From: Magnetococcus sp. PR-3
Lineage (GTDB): Bacteria; Pseudomonadota; Magnetococcia; Magnetococcales; Magnetococcaceae
Direction: 5' to 3'
Assembly (NCBI RefSeq): GCF_036689865.1
Contig: NZ_JBAHUQ010000002.1
Coordinates: forward strand, 248,001 to 312,000
Length of the DNA: 64,000 nt
The notes beneath the pieces are model-generated. The model had not been told where the DNA came from, ran no database searches, and worked only from the letters and a program-made list of their open reading frames with translations. The first letter of the stretch is position 1. Each line of letters begins with the position of its first letter. Shown here one piece after another: positions 26,602 to 37,991 of this stretch. Both the position numbers and the translations under genes were made by a program.

Positions 26602-28521
26602 TTAGCTGTAGAAGGTAGCCAGGGCCAGTACGCCAACAAACATGGCGAAGGCGTAGTGGTAGACATAGCCAGACTGCATACGCCGTAGCGAAGCACCCCA
26701 ACGACCCAGGGTCCGAGCCCAACCGTTGACACCGTAACCATCAACAATGGTTTCATCACCGGTTTTCCAAAGACCTCTACCCAGACACTTGGCTGGCTGA
26801 ATTAACAGCTTGTCGTACATCTTGTCGAAATACCAAGCGTTGAGCAGGAACTGATAAGCTCTGGGGAACGCTTCAGCCATGGTTGCAGGCAATGAAGGCT
26901 TGACGACATACATGATAATCGCCAGGACCAGACCAATCAGAAACATAACAAACGGTAAATTTACAACCCACTTAGGAACATGGTGGGCATTGGCCAATGC
27001 ATCGTGACCAGGTGCCAGTACAATGGCTTCTTTAAACCATCCGTCTGAGATAATACCCAGCTTATAACCCGCCCAACCGGCGATAACAGCACCGACCGCA
27101 AGAATCAGGTTAGGACCACGCATAAACCAAGGGGCTTCATGGGCGTGATCAAAAGCGTGTTCATCTTTTGGCTTACCATGGAAAGCCATGAAGATGAGAC
27201 GGAAGCTATAGAAGGTGGTCATACCCGCGGCCAGAATACCCATCCAGAAAGCAAAGGTTCCGGTCAGGGTATTGGCGGCGTAGGCAGACTCTAAAATGGC
27301 ATCTTTTGAATAATAACCGGCTAATCCTGGGAAACCTGTTAAGGCTAAGGTACCGATCATCATTAAAGCGTACGTCAGTGGAATCTTTTTCCACAAACCG
27401 CCCATTTTCCGCAGATCCTGCTCATGGTGCATGGCATAGATTACGGCACCAGCACCGAGGAACAGCAACGCTTTAAAGAAAGCGTGTGTCATCAGGTGGA
27501 ACATGGAAGCCGCGTAAGCTGAAACACCAGCGGCAAAGAACATGTAGCCCAACTGAGAACAGGTAGAGTAAGCAACCACCCGTTTAATATCATTTTGGAC
27601 CATACCCACAGTGGCGGCAAAGAATGCAGTCAAGGCACCAAGAATGGTCACCACGGCCAAGGCAAACTCAGAGAGCTCAAAGAGTGGGGAAGCACGACAC
27701 ACCAAGAAGACACCTGCAGTCACCATGGTTGCGGCGTGAATCAGTGCTGAAACCGGTGTTGGACCTTCCATGGCGTCAGGCAGCCACGTGTGCAAAAACA
27801 GCTGGGCTGACTTACCCATGGCACCCAGAAAGAGTAACAGACAGATCAGGGTGACGGTGTAGAACTCAAAACCCAAAAACTCCATGGTCTGGTTAAACTC
27901 ACCACGACCGGCCATACCAAAGACCGCTTCATAATCCAGCGTACCGAAGATCAAGAAGATCGCCAGAACACCCAGTGCAAAGCCAAAGTCACCTACACGG
28001 TTGACCAAGAAGGCCTTGATCGCCGCGTTGCAGGCCGACTCTTTTTTGAACCAGAAACCAATGAGCAGATACGAGGCCAAACCCACGCCTTCCCAACCAA
28101 AGAACAGTTGCAGGAAGTTGGGGGACGTGACCAACATCAGCATGGCAAACGTAAACAGTGAAAGGTAGCTGAAGAACCGGGGATTATCCGGATCATCCTG
28201 CATATACCCAACGGAGTAGATGTGGACCAATGTGGAAACACCTGTCACCACAATTAACATCACTGCGGTTAACCGGTCCACCAGGACACCCAAGGTAACC
28301 TGGAACTCCCCAGAGATGACCCAACTCCAAAATACTTCACTCACAGCAGGGCTATCACCCACTGCAATGGCCATAAAGGCTTGGATAGAGAGCAACAGGG
28401 AAAGAACCATGCCCCCAATGGTGACCATCTGACTCATACGATCACCGATAATCCGCCCGAACAGCCCCGCGATCACAGAGCCCAGCAGTGGTAAAAGTAC
28501 GATGAGTTTATACGTGCTCAT
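26602..28521 (-). CDS. nuoL: NADH-quinone oxidoreductase subunit L
   Basis: 639 residues. The antiporter-like core contains GKSAQLFLHTWLPDAMEGPTPVSALIHAATMVTAGVFL and KRVVAYSTCSQLGYMFFA. The long C-terminal part carries the horizontal amphipathic helix (around KMYDKLLIQPAKCLGRGL) that ties the pump subunits together. It is the most distal proton-pumping subunit. Gap to nuoK about 42 bp. Confidence 0.97.
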   Translation of the reverse strand: MSTYKLIVLLPLLGSVIAGLFGRIIGDRMSQMVTIGGMVLSLLLSIQAFMAIAVGDSPAVSEVFWSWVISGEFQVTLGVLVDRLTAVMLIVVTGVSTLVHIYSVGYMQDDPDNPRFFSYLSLFTFAMLMLVTSPNFLQLFFGWEGVGLASYLLIGFWFKKESACNAAIKAFLVNRVGDFGFALGVLAIFLIFGTLDYEAVFGMAGRGEFNQTMEFLGFEFYTVTLICLLLFLGAMGKSAQLFLHTWLPDAMEGPTPVSALIHAATMVTAGVFLVCRASPLFELSEFALAVVTILGALTAFFAATVGMVQNDIKRVVAYSTCSQLGYMFFAAGVSAYAASMFHLMTHAFFKALLFLGAGAVIYAMHHEQDLRKMGGLWKKIPLTYALMMIGTLALTGFPGLAGYYSKDAILESAYAANTLTGTFAFWMGILAAGMTTFYSFRLIFMAFHGKPKDEHAFDHAHEAPWFMRGPNLILAVGAVIAGWAGYKLGIISDGWFKEAIVLAPGHDALANAHHVPKWVVNLPFVMFLIGLVLAIIMYVVKPSLPATMAEAFPRAYQFLLNAWYFDKMYDKLLIQPAKCLGRGLWKTGDETIVDGYGVNGWARTLGRWGASLRRMQSGYVYHYAFAMFVGVLALATFYS

Positions 28522-28563
28522 ATTCTTACGCCGTCCCTTCAGCTGGATCGGCCCACAAGGTGA

Positions 28564-28866
28564 TTAACCCTTGAGGGTGTCGATCTCCTCCACGTTGATG
28601 GTGGTCCGATTACGGAAGAAGGTCACCAAAATGGCCAGACCGATGGCCGCTTCTGCCGCAGCCACCGTGACCACGAAGAAGGTGAAGATCTGACCGGTCA
28701 GATCATGCAGATAGTGGGAGAAGGCCACAAAGTTAATGTTCACAGCCAGCAGCATCAATTCGATACTCATCATGATGCTGATCACATTTTTGCGGTTAAG
28801 GAAGATACCAAACACCCCAATGGTGAACAGCATCGCCGCCAGAACCAGATAGGCATTGAGACTCAT
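28564..28866 (-). CDS. nuoK: NADH-quinone oxidoreductase subunit K
   Basis: 100 residues, three membrane helices, with the conserved Glu residues in [13 protein letters not shown] and [14 protein letters not shown] that belong to the proton channel. The ATG is five bases after the nuoJ stop. Confidence 0.96.
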   Translation of the reverse strand: MSLNAYLVLAAMLFTIGVFGIFLNRKNVISIMMSIELMLLAVNINFVAFSHYLHDLTGQIFTFFVVTVAAAEAAIGLAILVTFFRNRTTINVEEIDTLKG

Positions 28867-28871
28867 GGTGT

Positions 28872-29459
28872 TCAGGCCCCCTCGCCGGTATTGACCTTTT
28901 TAAGCGCGACCGATCCTTCACGGGTACGGGCAAGCTGGTCAGGAATATTTTGTTTACGTGCGTTACTACGTTTCCGATGCGCCAAGGCCACCGCCCCGAT
29001 CAAAGCCACCAACAAAATCAGCGAGGCCACTTCAAAGGGGTACAAAAACTTGGTGTAGAGAATCTTACCGATCTCCATGGTGTTGTTGACATTTTCAGCC
29101 ACCTCACCCTGTACTTCAGGATGAATACTGGTTGCCACTGCAATAAACTCAAACAGTACAACCACACCCACACCAATACCTAAGGGCAAGTGATCCTGGG
29201 CACCTTTACGCAGGGTGGCAAAATCTACATCCAACATCATAACGACGAAGAGGAAGAGAATGGCCACTGCACCCATATAAACCATCACCAGAATGACCGC
29301 TAGAAACTCCGCTTCGAGAAGCAGGAACAATCCAGCAGCGGTGAAGAAGGCCAAGACCAAAAACATCACCGAGGAGACCGGGTTCTTAGCGGTGATCACC
29401 CGTAGGGCAGCCACCAGCAGAATCGCGGAGAGAAGATAGAAGACGACGTCCACCAACAT
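28872..29459 (-). CDS. nuoJ: NADH-quinone oxidoreductase subunit J
   Basis: 195 residues, five membrane helices (for example [18 protein letters not shown] and [21 protein letters not shown], with the conserved Tyr and Gly residues of helix 3). A charged cytoplasmic tail of about 35 residues ([18 protein letters not shown] and following) completes it. It is a membrane-arm subunit of complex I, located between nuoI and nuoK. Confidence 0.96.
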   Translation of the reverse strand: MLVDVVFYLLSAILLVAALRVITAKNPVSSVMFLVLAFFTAAGLFLLLEAEFLAVILVMVYMGAVAILFLFVVMMLDVDFATLRKGAQDHLPLGIGVGVVVLFEFIAVATSIHPEVQGEVAENVNNTMEIGKILYTKFLYPFEVASLILLVALIGAVALAHRKRSNARKQNIPDQLARTREGSVALKKVNTGEGA

Positions 29460-29471
29460 GTAGCGCGCTCC

Positions 29472-29966
29472 TCAGCGGTATTTGGCATCGGCATCTAAAC
29501 GTGCGTCAATCTCTGCACGCCAGGATTCACCGTTGGCCAGGAGTTGATCTTTTTTGTAGAAGCGGGCTTCTCGGTCTTCATAAGCAACGTCAAGGTAGGG
29601 ACCCATAACGATGGCTTCAACCGGGCAAGCCTCTTCACACAAGCCGCAGTAAATGCATTTGAACAGGTCGATATCATAGACCTTGGTCAAACGTTTTTCT
29701 GCTGAGCTATCGGTATCAATTTCAATAAAGATGGCCTGAGCGGGGCAGATCGCTTCACACAACTTACACGCCACACAGCGCTCTTCACCATTTTCAAAAC
29801 GACGCAGCACATGGATGCCACGAAAACGCGGAGAGTAAGGTGTACGCTCTTCCGGATACTGAATGGTGATATTGGGCCGGAACATGTAACGCAGGGTCAC
29901 TGCCATGCCTTGCCACAATTCCCGTAAGGCCAGTGAGGCCAACATCTGTTTCATATAAGTACCCAT
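29472..29966 (-). CDS. nuoI: NADH-quinone oxidoreductase subunit I
   Basis: 164 residues. Two ferredoxin-type [4Fe-4S] motifs are intact: CVACKLCEAICPAQAI and CIYCGLCEEACPVEAI (clusters N6a and N6b), passing electrons toward NuoB. The protein is peripheral and sits at the foot of the hydrophilic arm. Confidence 0.97.
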   Translation of the reverse strand: MGTYMKQMLASLALRELWQGMAVTLRYMFRPNITIQYPEERTPYSPRFRGIHVLRRFENGEERCVACKLCEAICPAQAIFIEIDTDSSAEKRLTKVYDIDLFKCIYCGLCEEACPVEAIVMGPYLDVAYEDREARFYKKDQLLANGESWRAEIDARLDADAKYR

Positions 29967-29981
29967 TTGGATCGACTCCCC

Positions 29982-31013
29982 TTACGCCATATCCAGCAGG
30001 TGCATGGCTAGGCCGACAATAAAGATCCACGCCAGTGAGATGGGCAGAAACACCTTCCAACCGAGACGCATTAATTGGTCATAGCGGTAACGGGGGAAGG
30101 TAGCACGCAGCCACAGGAAGAAGAAGATCAACACGCCGGTCTTGAGGATTAACCATACAATACCGGGAATAAAGCTCAGAGCTTCGACTGGTGGCAACCA
30201 ACCTCCTAAGAACATCAAGGCACCCAGTACGGCGACCATGATGATGTTGGCGTATTCACCCAGGAAGAACATACCGTAAGTCATGGCTGAATATTCTGTA
30301 CAGAAACCAGAGACCAGCTCTGCTTCTGCTTCAGGCAAATCAAACGGTGCTCGGTTGGTTTCAGCAACGACGGAGATAAAGAAGATGAAGAAACCCGGCA
30401 GCAACGGCAAGGCGTACCAGAGATCCTTTTGCGACTCAACAATATCGCCTAAGTTCAAGCTACCAGCGAGCATGATCACAGGTACCAGGGTGAAACCCAT
30501 GGAGACCTCATAAGAGATCATCTGTGCCGCGCTACGTAACGCACCAAGCAGTGAATAGCGTGTGTTGGATGCCCAACCAGCTAAAAGAACGCCATACGCA
30601 CCTAATGATGACATCGCCAGGATAAACAGTACCCCAACATTGACATCTGCCAGTACCAACTCGGGAGAGAAAGGTACCACAGCCCAACTGACCAATGCGG
30701 TGGTAAAGGTCAGCATAGGTGCCAGGATGAACATGGTCTTATGGGCTTTGTTGGGTAGCATGGTCTCCTTGACGAAGAGCTTAACAGCGTCCGCCAAAGG
30801 TTGCAGGATACCAAACATACCCACCCGGTTTGGACCGAGACGGATCTGCATAAAGCCGATCAAACGACGTTCTGCCAAGGTCAGATAAGTGACACAGAAC
30901 AGAATCGGCGCAATCAATGCGGCGATTTTCAGGATGGTCCAGACCAGCGCCCAAAGAGTATCCCCTAAGTACGCCACGCCCATCGCTTGAATGGAAGAGA
31001 TGTATTCAGCCAT
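29982..31013 (-). CDS. nuoH: NADH-quinone oxidoreductase subunit H
   Basis: 343 residues, eight membrane helices. It forms the quinone-binding chamber with NuoB and NuoD. Conserved features include [23 protein letters not shown] and [18 protein letters not shown] with its acidic loop. A 106-bp gap separates it from nuoG, the largest spacer inside the operon. Confidence 0.97.
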   Translation of the reverse strand: MAEYISSIQAMGVAYLGDTLWALVWTILKIAALIAPILFCVTYLTLAERRLIGFMQIRLGPNRVGMFGILQPLADAVKLFVKETMLPNKAHKTMFILAPMLTFTTALVSWAVVPFSPELVLADVNVGVLFILAMSSLGAYGVLLAGWASNTRYSLLGALRSAAQMISYEVSMGFTLVPVIMLAGSLNLGDIVESQKDLWYALPLLPGFFIFFISVVAETNRAPFDLPEAEAELVSGFCTEYSAMTYGMFFLGEYANIIMVAVLGALMFLGGWLPPVEALSFIPGIVWLILKTGVLIFFFLWLRATFPRYRYDQLMRLGWKVFLPISLAWIFIVGLAMHLLDMA

Positions 31014-31119
31014 TGCGTGTGCCCGCTTCCCGTTTCAAGCCGACAGCCACATTCACATGTAGCCAATTATGATGATCCTGGTTCAGCTTAGGATCACCCC
31101 AAAGTATTCAATTTAAAAC

Positions 31120-33513
31120 TCAGATCGATGCAATGGAGACATCGGGGTAGCCGCTATCCCAGTCGGTGAGTTTTTGTACTGCTTGTGCGCCATAGCTGGC
31201 AAAGGCCACCACGGTTCCCGCAGGAACACCGGCATCCAACACCGCTTTTAGCTCCACCGTGTCATCACCGCGGATAAGGCGAACCATACCGTCGTTCTCA
31301 ACCTTAGCCTTCGCGGCATCATCCGGGTGAATACGTAGCACGTTGCCACCGTTCATGGACTTCATGACATGTGCACGTCGTACCATGGCATCACTATGGT
31401 AGAAAGGCAGTTCCATGGTGAGTACCAACCCTTTGGCTGCAGCAGGTACGCTGACCTGAGCAATCTCAAGACCTGTTGTAACCGGTTTATGGTCACAAGC
31501 TGGGGTCAGATCCTCACACACCAAGCGCTCTTCCTTATAACGCAGGTCTGCTGCTTCCAGTGACTGATGCAAGGATTCAAGCGTGGTATAAGGCAGCGGG
31601 CTGGAGAACCAGTCCGACAGTTTACGCAGGACACGCCAATCTTCTTTGGCTTCACCCTGGGCAGGCAGCAATTTTTCCATACGTTGGGCACGGCCCTCCG
31701 CATTGGTCACTGTGCTGACCTTCTCCCAAGCTGCTAATCCTGGCAAGACAACCGAAGCAGCCTCGCAGGTAGAGTTGCTAAAGGCACCCAGGTAGATCAC
31801 ATGGGCTTTATCCATAGCTGCACGTGCCAGTTTAGGATCCGCTGCTTCTCGCTCAAGATCCGCCCCTAAGACAAACAGAACCTTGATGCTGCCATCGGCC
31901 GCTGCTTCCAGGATCTGACGCGCATTTTTACCCTGCTTCTCAAGCAGCGCGTAACCAGGACCACGGTGAGGAACCACACCCAAGTCTTGCGCGGGTACAG
32001 CTGCGGCACGTGCACTGACTCGGTTGTAACCATTCCACTCATCAGAAAGCTTACCCAGCTTTTCCAAAATGGCGACAACCGTACGGCGCATGGTCTCAGC
32101 TGCTGGGTGATTAATAGCAAAGTCACCCAGAACGATGGCGGGCTTTTCAGCAGCACTTAACATGGCCGCGACACGACCTGCATCGCTGTCAGCTTTTCCG
32201 CCAAGCGCTGCCAGAACATCGGCCAAGAAAGCCGGCTCATGACCCGGTGTTTGTACCAAGGTCTCTAAACCGGGAAGGGCCAGATCTTTTTCACTGGGGT
32301 TGATGGCGATCAGTTTAGAACCGTTACGCGCAGCTTTACGCAGACGCAGGTTCAACAGAGGCACATCATAACGGCTGTTGGAGCCCACCAGGAGAACGCC
32401 ATCGGCACCCTCAAGTTGACTCAACGAGGTATTCATAAGGAGATCGGCACGGGTCAGAGCAACGGCATCTCCACTGAAATCACGCTGACGAATGCGGTGA
32501 TCGACATGGGACGTACCCACCACATTGCGCAGGAAATCCTGGAAAGCATAAAGCTCTTCAGCAGCGGATTGCTCTTCAGAAGCAAGACCCGCAACTGTGC
32601 CAGCATCCCCTTCTTTAATGAGCTCAGCAGCTCGGGTCAGGGCTTCAGCCCAGGTGACCGACTCCTGCCCGTTTTCACCACGAACAGCCGGTTGGGTCAC
32701 ACGATCCACACCCAGACCGTCGTATGAGAAACGACCACGGTCACACAACCATGTTTCGTTGATCTCGTCACATTCCCGCGCTGTCACACGCTTCACTTCA
32801 CCCTCAAGCTGCTCAACCTGTACTTGGCAACCGACAGAACAGTGCGTACAGACAGCATCGGAGCTGGACATCTCCCAGCTACGGGCTTTGAAGTGGAAAG
32901 GTTTGTCATTAAGTGCACCTACGGGACAAACCTGCGCCAAGTTACCGACCAACTCGGAACTTAGTGCTTTCTCCACATAGGTACCCACCAACATGTGGTC
33001 ACCCCGACCCGTGGCACCCATCTCTTCAACACCTGCGATCTCCGTGGAGAAGCGGATGCAACGGGTACAATGGATACAGCGATCCATTTCCGTTTCGATA
33101 ATGGGACCTAGGTTGAGATTGCTGGGTTCGCGCTTAATTTCAATATAGCGGGAACGATCTGGACCATACTTCATGGCCAGATCCTGTAGATCACAGGCAC
33201 CACCCTGGTCACACACAGGGCAATCCAGCGGGTGGTTGATGAGTAAAAACTCCATCACACCCTGGCGGGCTTGAATCACCATATCACTATGGGTATTCAC
33301 CACCATTCCATCACCCACAGGCATGGCACAGGCCACAACTGGTTTGGGCATTTTTTCTACTTCCACCAAACACATGCGGCAGTTACCGGCCACAGAAAGT
33401 TTGGGATGGTAGCAGAAATGGGGAATTTTAACACCCAGCTTTTTAGACGCCTCCATAATGGTGGTGCCAGGCTGGACTGTAATTTCCTTACCGTCGATGA
33501 TCAGGGTAGGCAT
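31120..33513 (-). CDS. nuoG: NADH-quinone oxidoreductase subunit G
   Basis: 797 residues. The N-terminal [2Fe-2S] domain has CYHPKLSVAGNCRMCLVE; the His-Cys [4Fe-4S] motif HPLDCPVCDQGGACDLQD follows; two more clusters are in CIHCTRCIRFSTEIAG with a distal Cys (AQVCPVGAL). A molybdopterin-oxidoreductase-like region begins with CTHCSVGCQVQVE, which supplies the extra N7-type cluster ligands seen in some bacteria. The C-terminal half is a degraded molybdoenzyme domain without cofactor chemistry. Confidence 0.96.
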   Translation of the reverse strand: MPTLIIDGKEITVQPGTTIMEASKKLGVKIPHFCYHPKLSVAGNCRMCLVEVEKMPKPVVACAMPVGDGMVVNTHSDMVIQARQGVMEFLLINHPLDCPVCDQGGACDLQDLAMKYGPDRSRYIEIKREPSNLNLGPIIETEMDRCIHCTRCIRFSTEIAGVEEMGATGRGDHMLVGTYVEKALSSELVGNLAQVCPVGALNDKPFHFKARSWEMSSSDAVCTHCSVGCQVQVEQLEGEVKRVTARECDEINETWLCDRGRFSYDGLGVDRVTQPAVRGENGQESVTWAEALTRAAELIKEGDAGTVAGLASEEQSAAEELYAFQDFLRNVVGTSHVDHRIRQRDFSGDAVALTRADLLMNTSLSQLEGADGVLLVGSNSRYDVPLLNLRLRKAARNGSKLIAINPSEKDLALPGLETLVQTPGHEPAFLADVLAALGGKADSDAGRVAAMLSAAEKPAIVLGDFAINHPAAETMRRTVVAILEKLGKLSDEWNGYNRVSARAAAVPAQDLGVVPHRGPGYALLEKQGKNARQILEAAADGSIKVLFVLGADLEREAADPKLARAAMDKAHVIYLGAFSNSTCEAASVVLPGLAAWEKVSTVTNAEGRAQRMEKLLPAQGEAKEDWRVLRKLSDWFSSPLPYTTLESLHQSLEAADLRYKEERLVCEDLTPACDHKPVTTGLEIAQVSVPAAAKGLVLTMELPFYHSDAMVRRAHVMKSMNGGNVLRIHPDDAAKAKVENDGMVRLIRGDDTVELKAVLDAGVPAGTVVAFASYGAQAVQKLTDWDSGYPDVSIASI

Positions 33514-33527
33514 CGCGTTGCGTCTCC

Positions 33528-34802
33528 TCAGTCCACCATGCAGCGACCATGTTCAACATGGTACTCAAACTCGTCCCGGAAATGGCGGATGGCACCCACA
33601 ATGGGCATCGCCGCCGCGTCTCCCAGGGCGCAGATGGTCTTGCCCTGAATGTTGCCGCACACATTAAGCAGCAGATCAATATCTTCCTGACGACCTTGAC
33701 CGTTCTCAATCCGATCCATGATCTGCGCCAACCAACCGGTACCTTCCCGGCACGGAGTGCATTGACCACAGGATTCATGACGGTAGAACTTACTTAGCCG
33801 TGCAATGGCTTTAACAATACACGTGGATTTATCCATCACGATGACAGAACCAGCACCTAACATCGTGCCAGCCTGGGCCATGGCATCATAATCCATGGTG
33901 ACGGTTTCACACTGCTCTGGGTTAAGAACCGGTGTAGATGAACCACCGGGAATAATCCCTTTAAGATTCTCCCAACCCCCACGCACACCACCAGCGTAGT
34001 CGTTGATGAGCGTCTTCAGAGGAATACCCAACTCAACTTCGTAGTTACCGGGCTTGTTCACATGGCCAGATACACTGAAAAGCTTGGTACCACTGGATTT
34101 TTCAACACCCAGCTTACTGTACCAGTCTCCACCTTTTTCAATGATGGAGGGTACGGAAGAGAGGGTCTCAACATTATTGATCACTGTGGGGCAACCATAG
34201 AGACCAACGTTGGCAGGGAAAGGTGGCTTCAGTCGAGGCTGACCTTTATCCCCTTCCAGAGAGTTGAGCAATGCACTCTCTTCACCACACACATAGGCGC
34301 CAGCGCCACGGTGCACGGCCAGATCAAACTCAATGCCTTTGCCGAGAATATTCTTACCCAGCAGGTTGGCAGCGTAGGCTTCTTCAATCGCGGCTTCCAG
34401 GATCATCGCTTCGCGGTAAAATTCGCCGCGAATGTAGATATAACCCTGTTTAGAACCAACGGAATAGCCGGCAATGATCATACCCTCCACCAAAAGGTGG
34501 GGGTCATAACGCATGATATCACGGTCTTTACAGGTGCCTGGCTCGCCTTCATCAGCATTGCAAACCAGATATTTGGGCCGGGGATCATCCTTGGGAATGA
34601 AAGACCACTTCAAACCCGCCGGGAAGCCCGCTCCACCGCGACCACGCAGGCCAGCGGTTTTAACCTCTTGGATAATCTCTTCACCTTGCATCCCCAGGGC
34701 TTTTTCCATCTGCTTGTAGGCGCCCTGTTTCTTGGCGACTGCAAGGGTGTTCTGCCCCTCGATGTGGATGTTCTTGAAGAGCACCAGATTGGCATCGCTC
34801 AT
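33528..34802 (-). CDS. nuoF: NADH-quinone oxidoreductase subunit F
   Basis: 424 residues. The NADH-binding [15 protein letters not shown] and FMN-binding [16 protein letters not shown] motifs and the [4Fe-4S] (N3) ligands [15 protein letters not shown] with a distal Cys are all present. It oxidises NADH and passes electrons through FMN to the Fe-S chain. The start follows nuoE by 25 bp. Confidence 0.97.
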   Translation of the reverse strand: MSDANLVLFKNIHIEGQNTLAVAKKQGAYKQMEKALGMQGEEIIQEVKTAGLRGRGGAGFPAGLKWSFIPKDDPRPKYLVCNADEGEPGTCKDRDIMRYDPHLLVEGMIIAGYSVGSKQGYIYIRGEFYREAMILEAAIEEAYAANLLGKNILGKGIEFDLAVHRGAGAYVCGEESALLNSLEGDKGQPRLKPPFPANVGLYGCPTVINNVETLSSVPSIIEKGGDWYSKLGVEKSSGTKLFSVSGHVNKPGNYEVELGIPLKTLINDYAGGVRGGWENLKGIIPGGSSTPVLNPEQCETVTMDYDAMAQAGTMLGAGSVIVMDKSTCIVKAIARLSKFYRHESCGQCTPCREGTGWLAQIMDRIENGQGRQEDIDLLLNVCGNIQGKTICALGDAAAMPIVGAIRHFRDEFEYHVEHGRCMVD

Positions 34803-34827
34803 GGTGTGTCCTCGCCGTTATCCGAAC

Positions 34828-35340
34828 TTAAGCCTTAGCGGCCAGTTCGTCGATAATCTTAACCGCAGACTCAGGTGTCAGATTTTCGTAGTAGTCGTCG
34901 TTGACCTGGAACATGGGTGCATTAACACACGCACCCAGGCACTCCACTTCGGTCAGGGTGAATTGTCCGTCGTCCGTGGATTGACCGTAATCAATCTCTA
35001 GACGCCCCTTCACCGCATCACCGATGCCGTCAGAACCACAAAGCCAACAGGAGATGTTGGTGCATACCTGTACGTGATGCTTACCAACGGGCTTCAGGTT
35101 GTACATGGTGTAGAAGGTGGCAACCTCATACACACGGATCGGCGCCAGCTCCATAATTTCAGCGACATAATCCATGGATTCTCGGGAGAGCCAACCACCA
35201 AATTCCCGTTGTGCAAGATCTAGTACCGGCAGCAGAGCTGACTGGCGCTGATCTTCGGGATAGCGGTTATAGATGGTCTCTACCTTCTTGAGAGCCTCTT
35301 CTGTAAAAGCGGGCTTAGCCGCTTGTGCATTCTCACTCAT
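34828..35340 (-). CDS. nuoE: NADH-quinone oxidoreductase subunit E
   Basis: 170 residues, thioredoxin-like fold with the [2Fe-2S] (N1a) ligands: Cys in VCTNISCWLCG and Cys in ECLGACVNAP. It pairs with NuoF in the NADH dehydrogenase module. The N-terminal helical stretch is of normal length. Confidence 0.96.
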   Translation of the reverse strand: MSENAQAAKPAFTEEALKKVETIYNRYPEDQRQSALLPVLDLAQREFGGWLSRESMDYVAEIMELAPIRVYEVATFYTMYNLKPVGKHHVQVCTNISCWLCGSDGIGDAVKGRLEIDYGQSTDDGQFTLTEVECLGACVNAPMFQVNDDYYENLTPESAVKIIDELAAKA

Positions 35341-35370
35341 CGCTTTCCATCACCTTATTGGGTTGATGCC

Positions 35371-36564
35371 TTAGCGGTCGATTTCGCCAAAGACGATATC
35401 GATACTGCCGATGATGGTGGTTACGTCAGCAATCATATGCCCCTTGGCCATATCCTTCATGGCTTGCAGATGGTTGAAACCAGCTGCACGGATACGGGCA
35501 CGGTAGGGTTTGTTGCCACCGTCGGATACCAAATAGATCCCCAATTCACCCTTGGGGGTCTCCACCGCTGCATACACTTCACCTTCGGGCAGATCAAAAC
35601 CCTCGGTACACAGTTTGAAGTGGTGAATCATCGACTCCATGTCTTGCTTCATATCTTGACGATAAGGCATGGAGATCTTGAAGTTCTCATTGCGCACAGG
35701 ACCGGGTTTGATCTGATCCAGACACTGCTGGATGATTTTAACCGCTTCACGGCACTCTTCAATACGAACCAAATAGCGATCATAACTGTCGCCATTTTTA
35801 CCCACAGGGATATCAAACTCCACCTTATCATAGGCGTCGTATGGTTCCGCTTTACGTAGGTCAAATGCAACACCACTACCCCGTAACATAGGACCAGTAA
35901 AGCCCCAGTTGTAGGCTTCCTCTTCACTGACGGTACCAATATCTACCAGACGCTGTTTCCAGATCCGGTTATTGGTTAGCAGTGTTTCATACTCATCCAG
36001 CTTTGCAGGAAAGTGGTTGCAGAAATCACGAATACGCTCTTCCAAACCATCGGGCAGGTCACGCGCCACACCACCAGGACGGAAGTAGTTGGCGTGCATA
36101 CGTGCACCACAAGCAGCTTCATAGATATCCATCAACTCTTCCCGCTCACGGAAACAGTAGAGGAACATGGTCATGGCACCAACATCAAGACCGTGGGCAC
36201 CAAAGAAGAGCAAGTGGTTAATAAAGCGGGTGATCTCTGCATAGATGGTACGGATATATTGGGCCCGTTCAGGCACCTCAATGTTACCCAAGCGCTCAAT
36301 GGCTACGACCCATGCATGCTCTTCGCTCATCATAGACATGTAGTCTAGACGGTCGAAATAGGGTGTACCCTGAATGTAGGTTTTTTGCTCAAGCAGTTTT
36401 TCCGTACCCCGGTGCAACAGACCTACATGGGGATCGGCACGCTCAACGACCTCACCATCCAACTCCAACAGGAGACGCAACACACCGTGAGCTGCAGGGT
36501 GCTGGGGGCCAAAGTTGATGGCGTAGTTTTGAAACTCTTTATGGTCTGTGATGGTTGCTGGCAT
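35371..36564 (-). CDS. nuoD: NADH-quinone oxidoreductase subunit D
   Basis: 397 residues, the 49-kDa quinone-binding subunit. It has the conserved [32 protein letters not shown] and [12 protein letters not shown] stretches, and near the C-terminus [21 protein letters not shown] and DIVFGEIDR. NuoC and NuoD are separate genes here, unlike the fused protein of Escherichia coli. This is the subunit whose mitochondrial counterpart is methylated by NDUFAF7; a MidA homologue is coded at the end of the same cluster. Confidence 0.97.
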   Translation of the reverse strand: MPATITDHKEFQNYAINFGPQHPAAHGVLRLLLELDGEVVERADPHVGLLHRGTEKLLEQKTYIQGTPYFDRLDYMSMMSEEHAWVVAIERLGNIEVPERAQYIRTIYAEITRFINHLLFFGAHGLDVGAMTMFLYCFREREELMDIYEAACGARMHANYFRPGGVARDLPDGLEERIRDFCNHFPAKLDEYETLLTNNRIWKQRLVDIGTVSEEEAYNWGFTGPMLRGSGVAFDLRKAEPYDAYDKVEFDIPVGKNGDSYDRYLVRIEECREAVKIIQQCLDQIKPGPVRNENFKISMPYRQDMKQDMESMIHHFKLCTEGFDLPEGEVYAAVETPKGELGIYLVSDGGNKPYRARIRAAGFNHLQAMKDMAKGHMIADVTTIIGSIDIVFGEIDR

Positions 36565-36574
36565 CGTCGCCTCC

Positions 36575-37138
36575 TTACGCTTTTTCGTCGGTGGCGTTAC
36601 CGTAGAAGATCCGGTTTGGAATGGTCAGATCAACCGGTTCACGGACGATGCGCTGTTGGGTTTCATCGTAACGCAGCTCAAAGGGGCCGGTTACATCAAA
36701 ATCCTTACGCAGGGGGAAGCCATCAAAATCGTAGTCCAGTAACAGACGGCGGAGATCCGGATGACCTGAGATCATGATGCCAAACATCTCATACATCTCA
36801 CGCTCAAACCAATCGGCAGCTTTCCATAACGGCGTTATGGAGGGAACAGCGATGGACTCATCCACCAGGGTTTTAACCCGGATACGATGGTTCTTATGTA
36901 CCGAAAGAAGCTGGTAGACCACTTCAAATGGCTTTTCACGCTTAGGGTAGTGTACCGCTGTTACATCGATAAACAGCTTAAAGTCCATGCCAGGATCATC
37001 ACGCATGGTTTTTAGGGTTTCCACCACAGCATCAGGCTCACACCAGACAACCAGCGCGCCACAAACCCACTCTCTTTTTAACTCAGGTAGGATTGCTTCA
37101 ACACGCGATTCCAGACGTTGTAACTTATCGGTGGTCAT
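36575..37138 (-). CDS. nuoC: NADH-quinone oxidoreductase subunit C
   Basis: 187 residues from ATG 37138, whose ATGA overlaps the nuoB stop; a TTG 15 bp upstream is less likely. The 30-kDa subunit signature is intact ([26 protein letters not shown], followed by [11 protein letters not shown]). It is a structural subunit at the NuoB/NuoD interface. Confidence 0.96.
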   Translation of the reverse strand: MTTDKLQRLESRVEAILPELKREWVCGALVVWCEPDAVVETLKTMRDDPGMDFKLFIDVTAVHYPKREKPFEVVYQLLSVHKNHRIRVKTLVDESIAVPSITPLWKAADWFEREMYEMFGIMISGHPDLRRLLLDYDFDGFPLRKDFDVTGPFELRYDETQQRIVREPVDLTIPNRIFYGNATDEKA

Positions 37139-37644
37139 ACACGCTTCCTCCAACCGGAGTAAACCTGACCGTCACGGTTGATTTTCTTCTGTAACTGCAT
37201 AATGCCGTACATGACCGCTTCCGCTGTGGGCGGGCAGCCTGGAATATAGACATCAACAGGCAGAATACGGTCACAACCACGTACTACCGAATAGGAGTAG
37301 TGATAATAACCGCCACCATTGGCGCAGGAGCCCATGGAGATAACATAGCGGGGCTCTGGCATTTGGTCGTAGACCTTACGCAGAGCTGGCGCCATTTTAT
37401 TGGTCAGTGTACCCGCAACAATGATGACATCGGATTGCCGAGGCGAACCCCGGAACACAACACCAAAACGGTCGAGGTCATAACGACTGGCCCCGGCATT
37501 CATCATCTCCACCGCACAGCACGCCAGACCAAAGGTCATGGGCCAGACGGACATGGAGCGACCCCAGTTGACCAGTTTGTCAGCGGAGGTTAGCAGAAAG
37601 CCACGGTCATTAACCTCTTGATGCAGCTCTTCGATCATTCCCAT
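37135..37644 (-). CDS. nuoB: NADH-quinone oxidoreductase subunit B
   Basis: 169 residues, carrier of the terminal [4Fe-4S] cluster N2. The ligands are seen as the tandem Cys in [10 protein letters not shown], a Cys in [10 protein letters not shown] and a Cys in [11 protein letters not shown]. Two starts are possible: ATG 37644 and ATG 37638, the latter in an ATGA overlap with the nuoA stop. The latter would be coupled to nuoA translation, with GGAATGG as a possible Shine-Dalgarno sequence. Confidence 0.96.
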   Translation of the reverse strand: MGMIEELHQEVNDRGFLLTSADKLVNWGRSMSVWPMTFGLACCAVEMMNAGASRYDLDRFGVVFRGSPRQSDVIIVAGTLTNKMAPALRKVYDQMPEPRYVISMGSCANGGGYYHYSYSVVRGCDRILPVDVYIPGCPPTAEAVMYGIMQLQKKINRDGQVYSGWRKRV

Positions 37645-37991
37645 TCCAACGCCCCCTTCTTCCAGGCGTAAGCGTAGCCAACCAAGAGCACCATCAGGAA
37701 CAGCATCATCTCAATAAAGCCGATGATCCCGATTTCCTTAAAAGCAACCGCCCACGGAAAGAGGAACGCTGCTTCAATATCGAAGATGATGAACAAGATC
37801 GCGAGGAGATAAAAGCGAACGTCAAACTTGATGTAGACGCGCGATAGAGGGGCGAAGCCGCATTCGTATTGAGAGCCTTTTTCCTCATAGGGGCGCTTGA
37901 CCCCGACCAGATAGCTGGCAGCCAACATGAACACCGCCATACCCCCGGCTATGATCAGCAGAACCAGGACCGGAAAATAATTCTCCAGCAT
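37635..37991 (-). CDS. nuoA: NADH-quinone oxidoreductase subunit A
   Basis: 118 residues, three membrane helices with the conserved [16 protein letters not shown] loop and [15 protein letters not shown]. It is the first gene of the operon; AAGGG lies about 8 nt before the ATG. The promoter must lie in the region above 37991, where I see no clear -35/-10 pair on this strand. Confidence 0.97.
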   Translation of the reverse strand: MLENYFPVLVLLIIAGGMAVFMLAASYLVGVKRPYEEKGSQYECGFAPLSRVYIKFDVRFYLLAILFIIFDIEAAFLFPWAVAFKEIGIIGFIEMMLFLMVLLVGYAYAWKKGALEWE

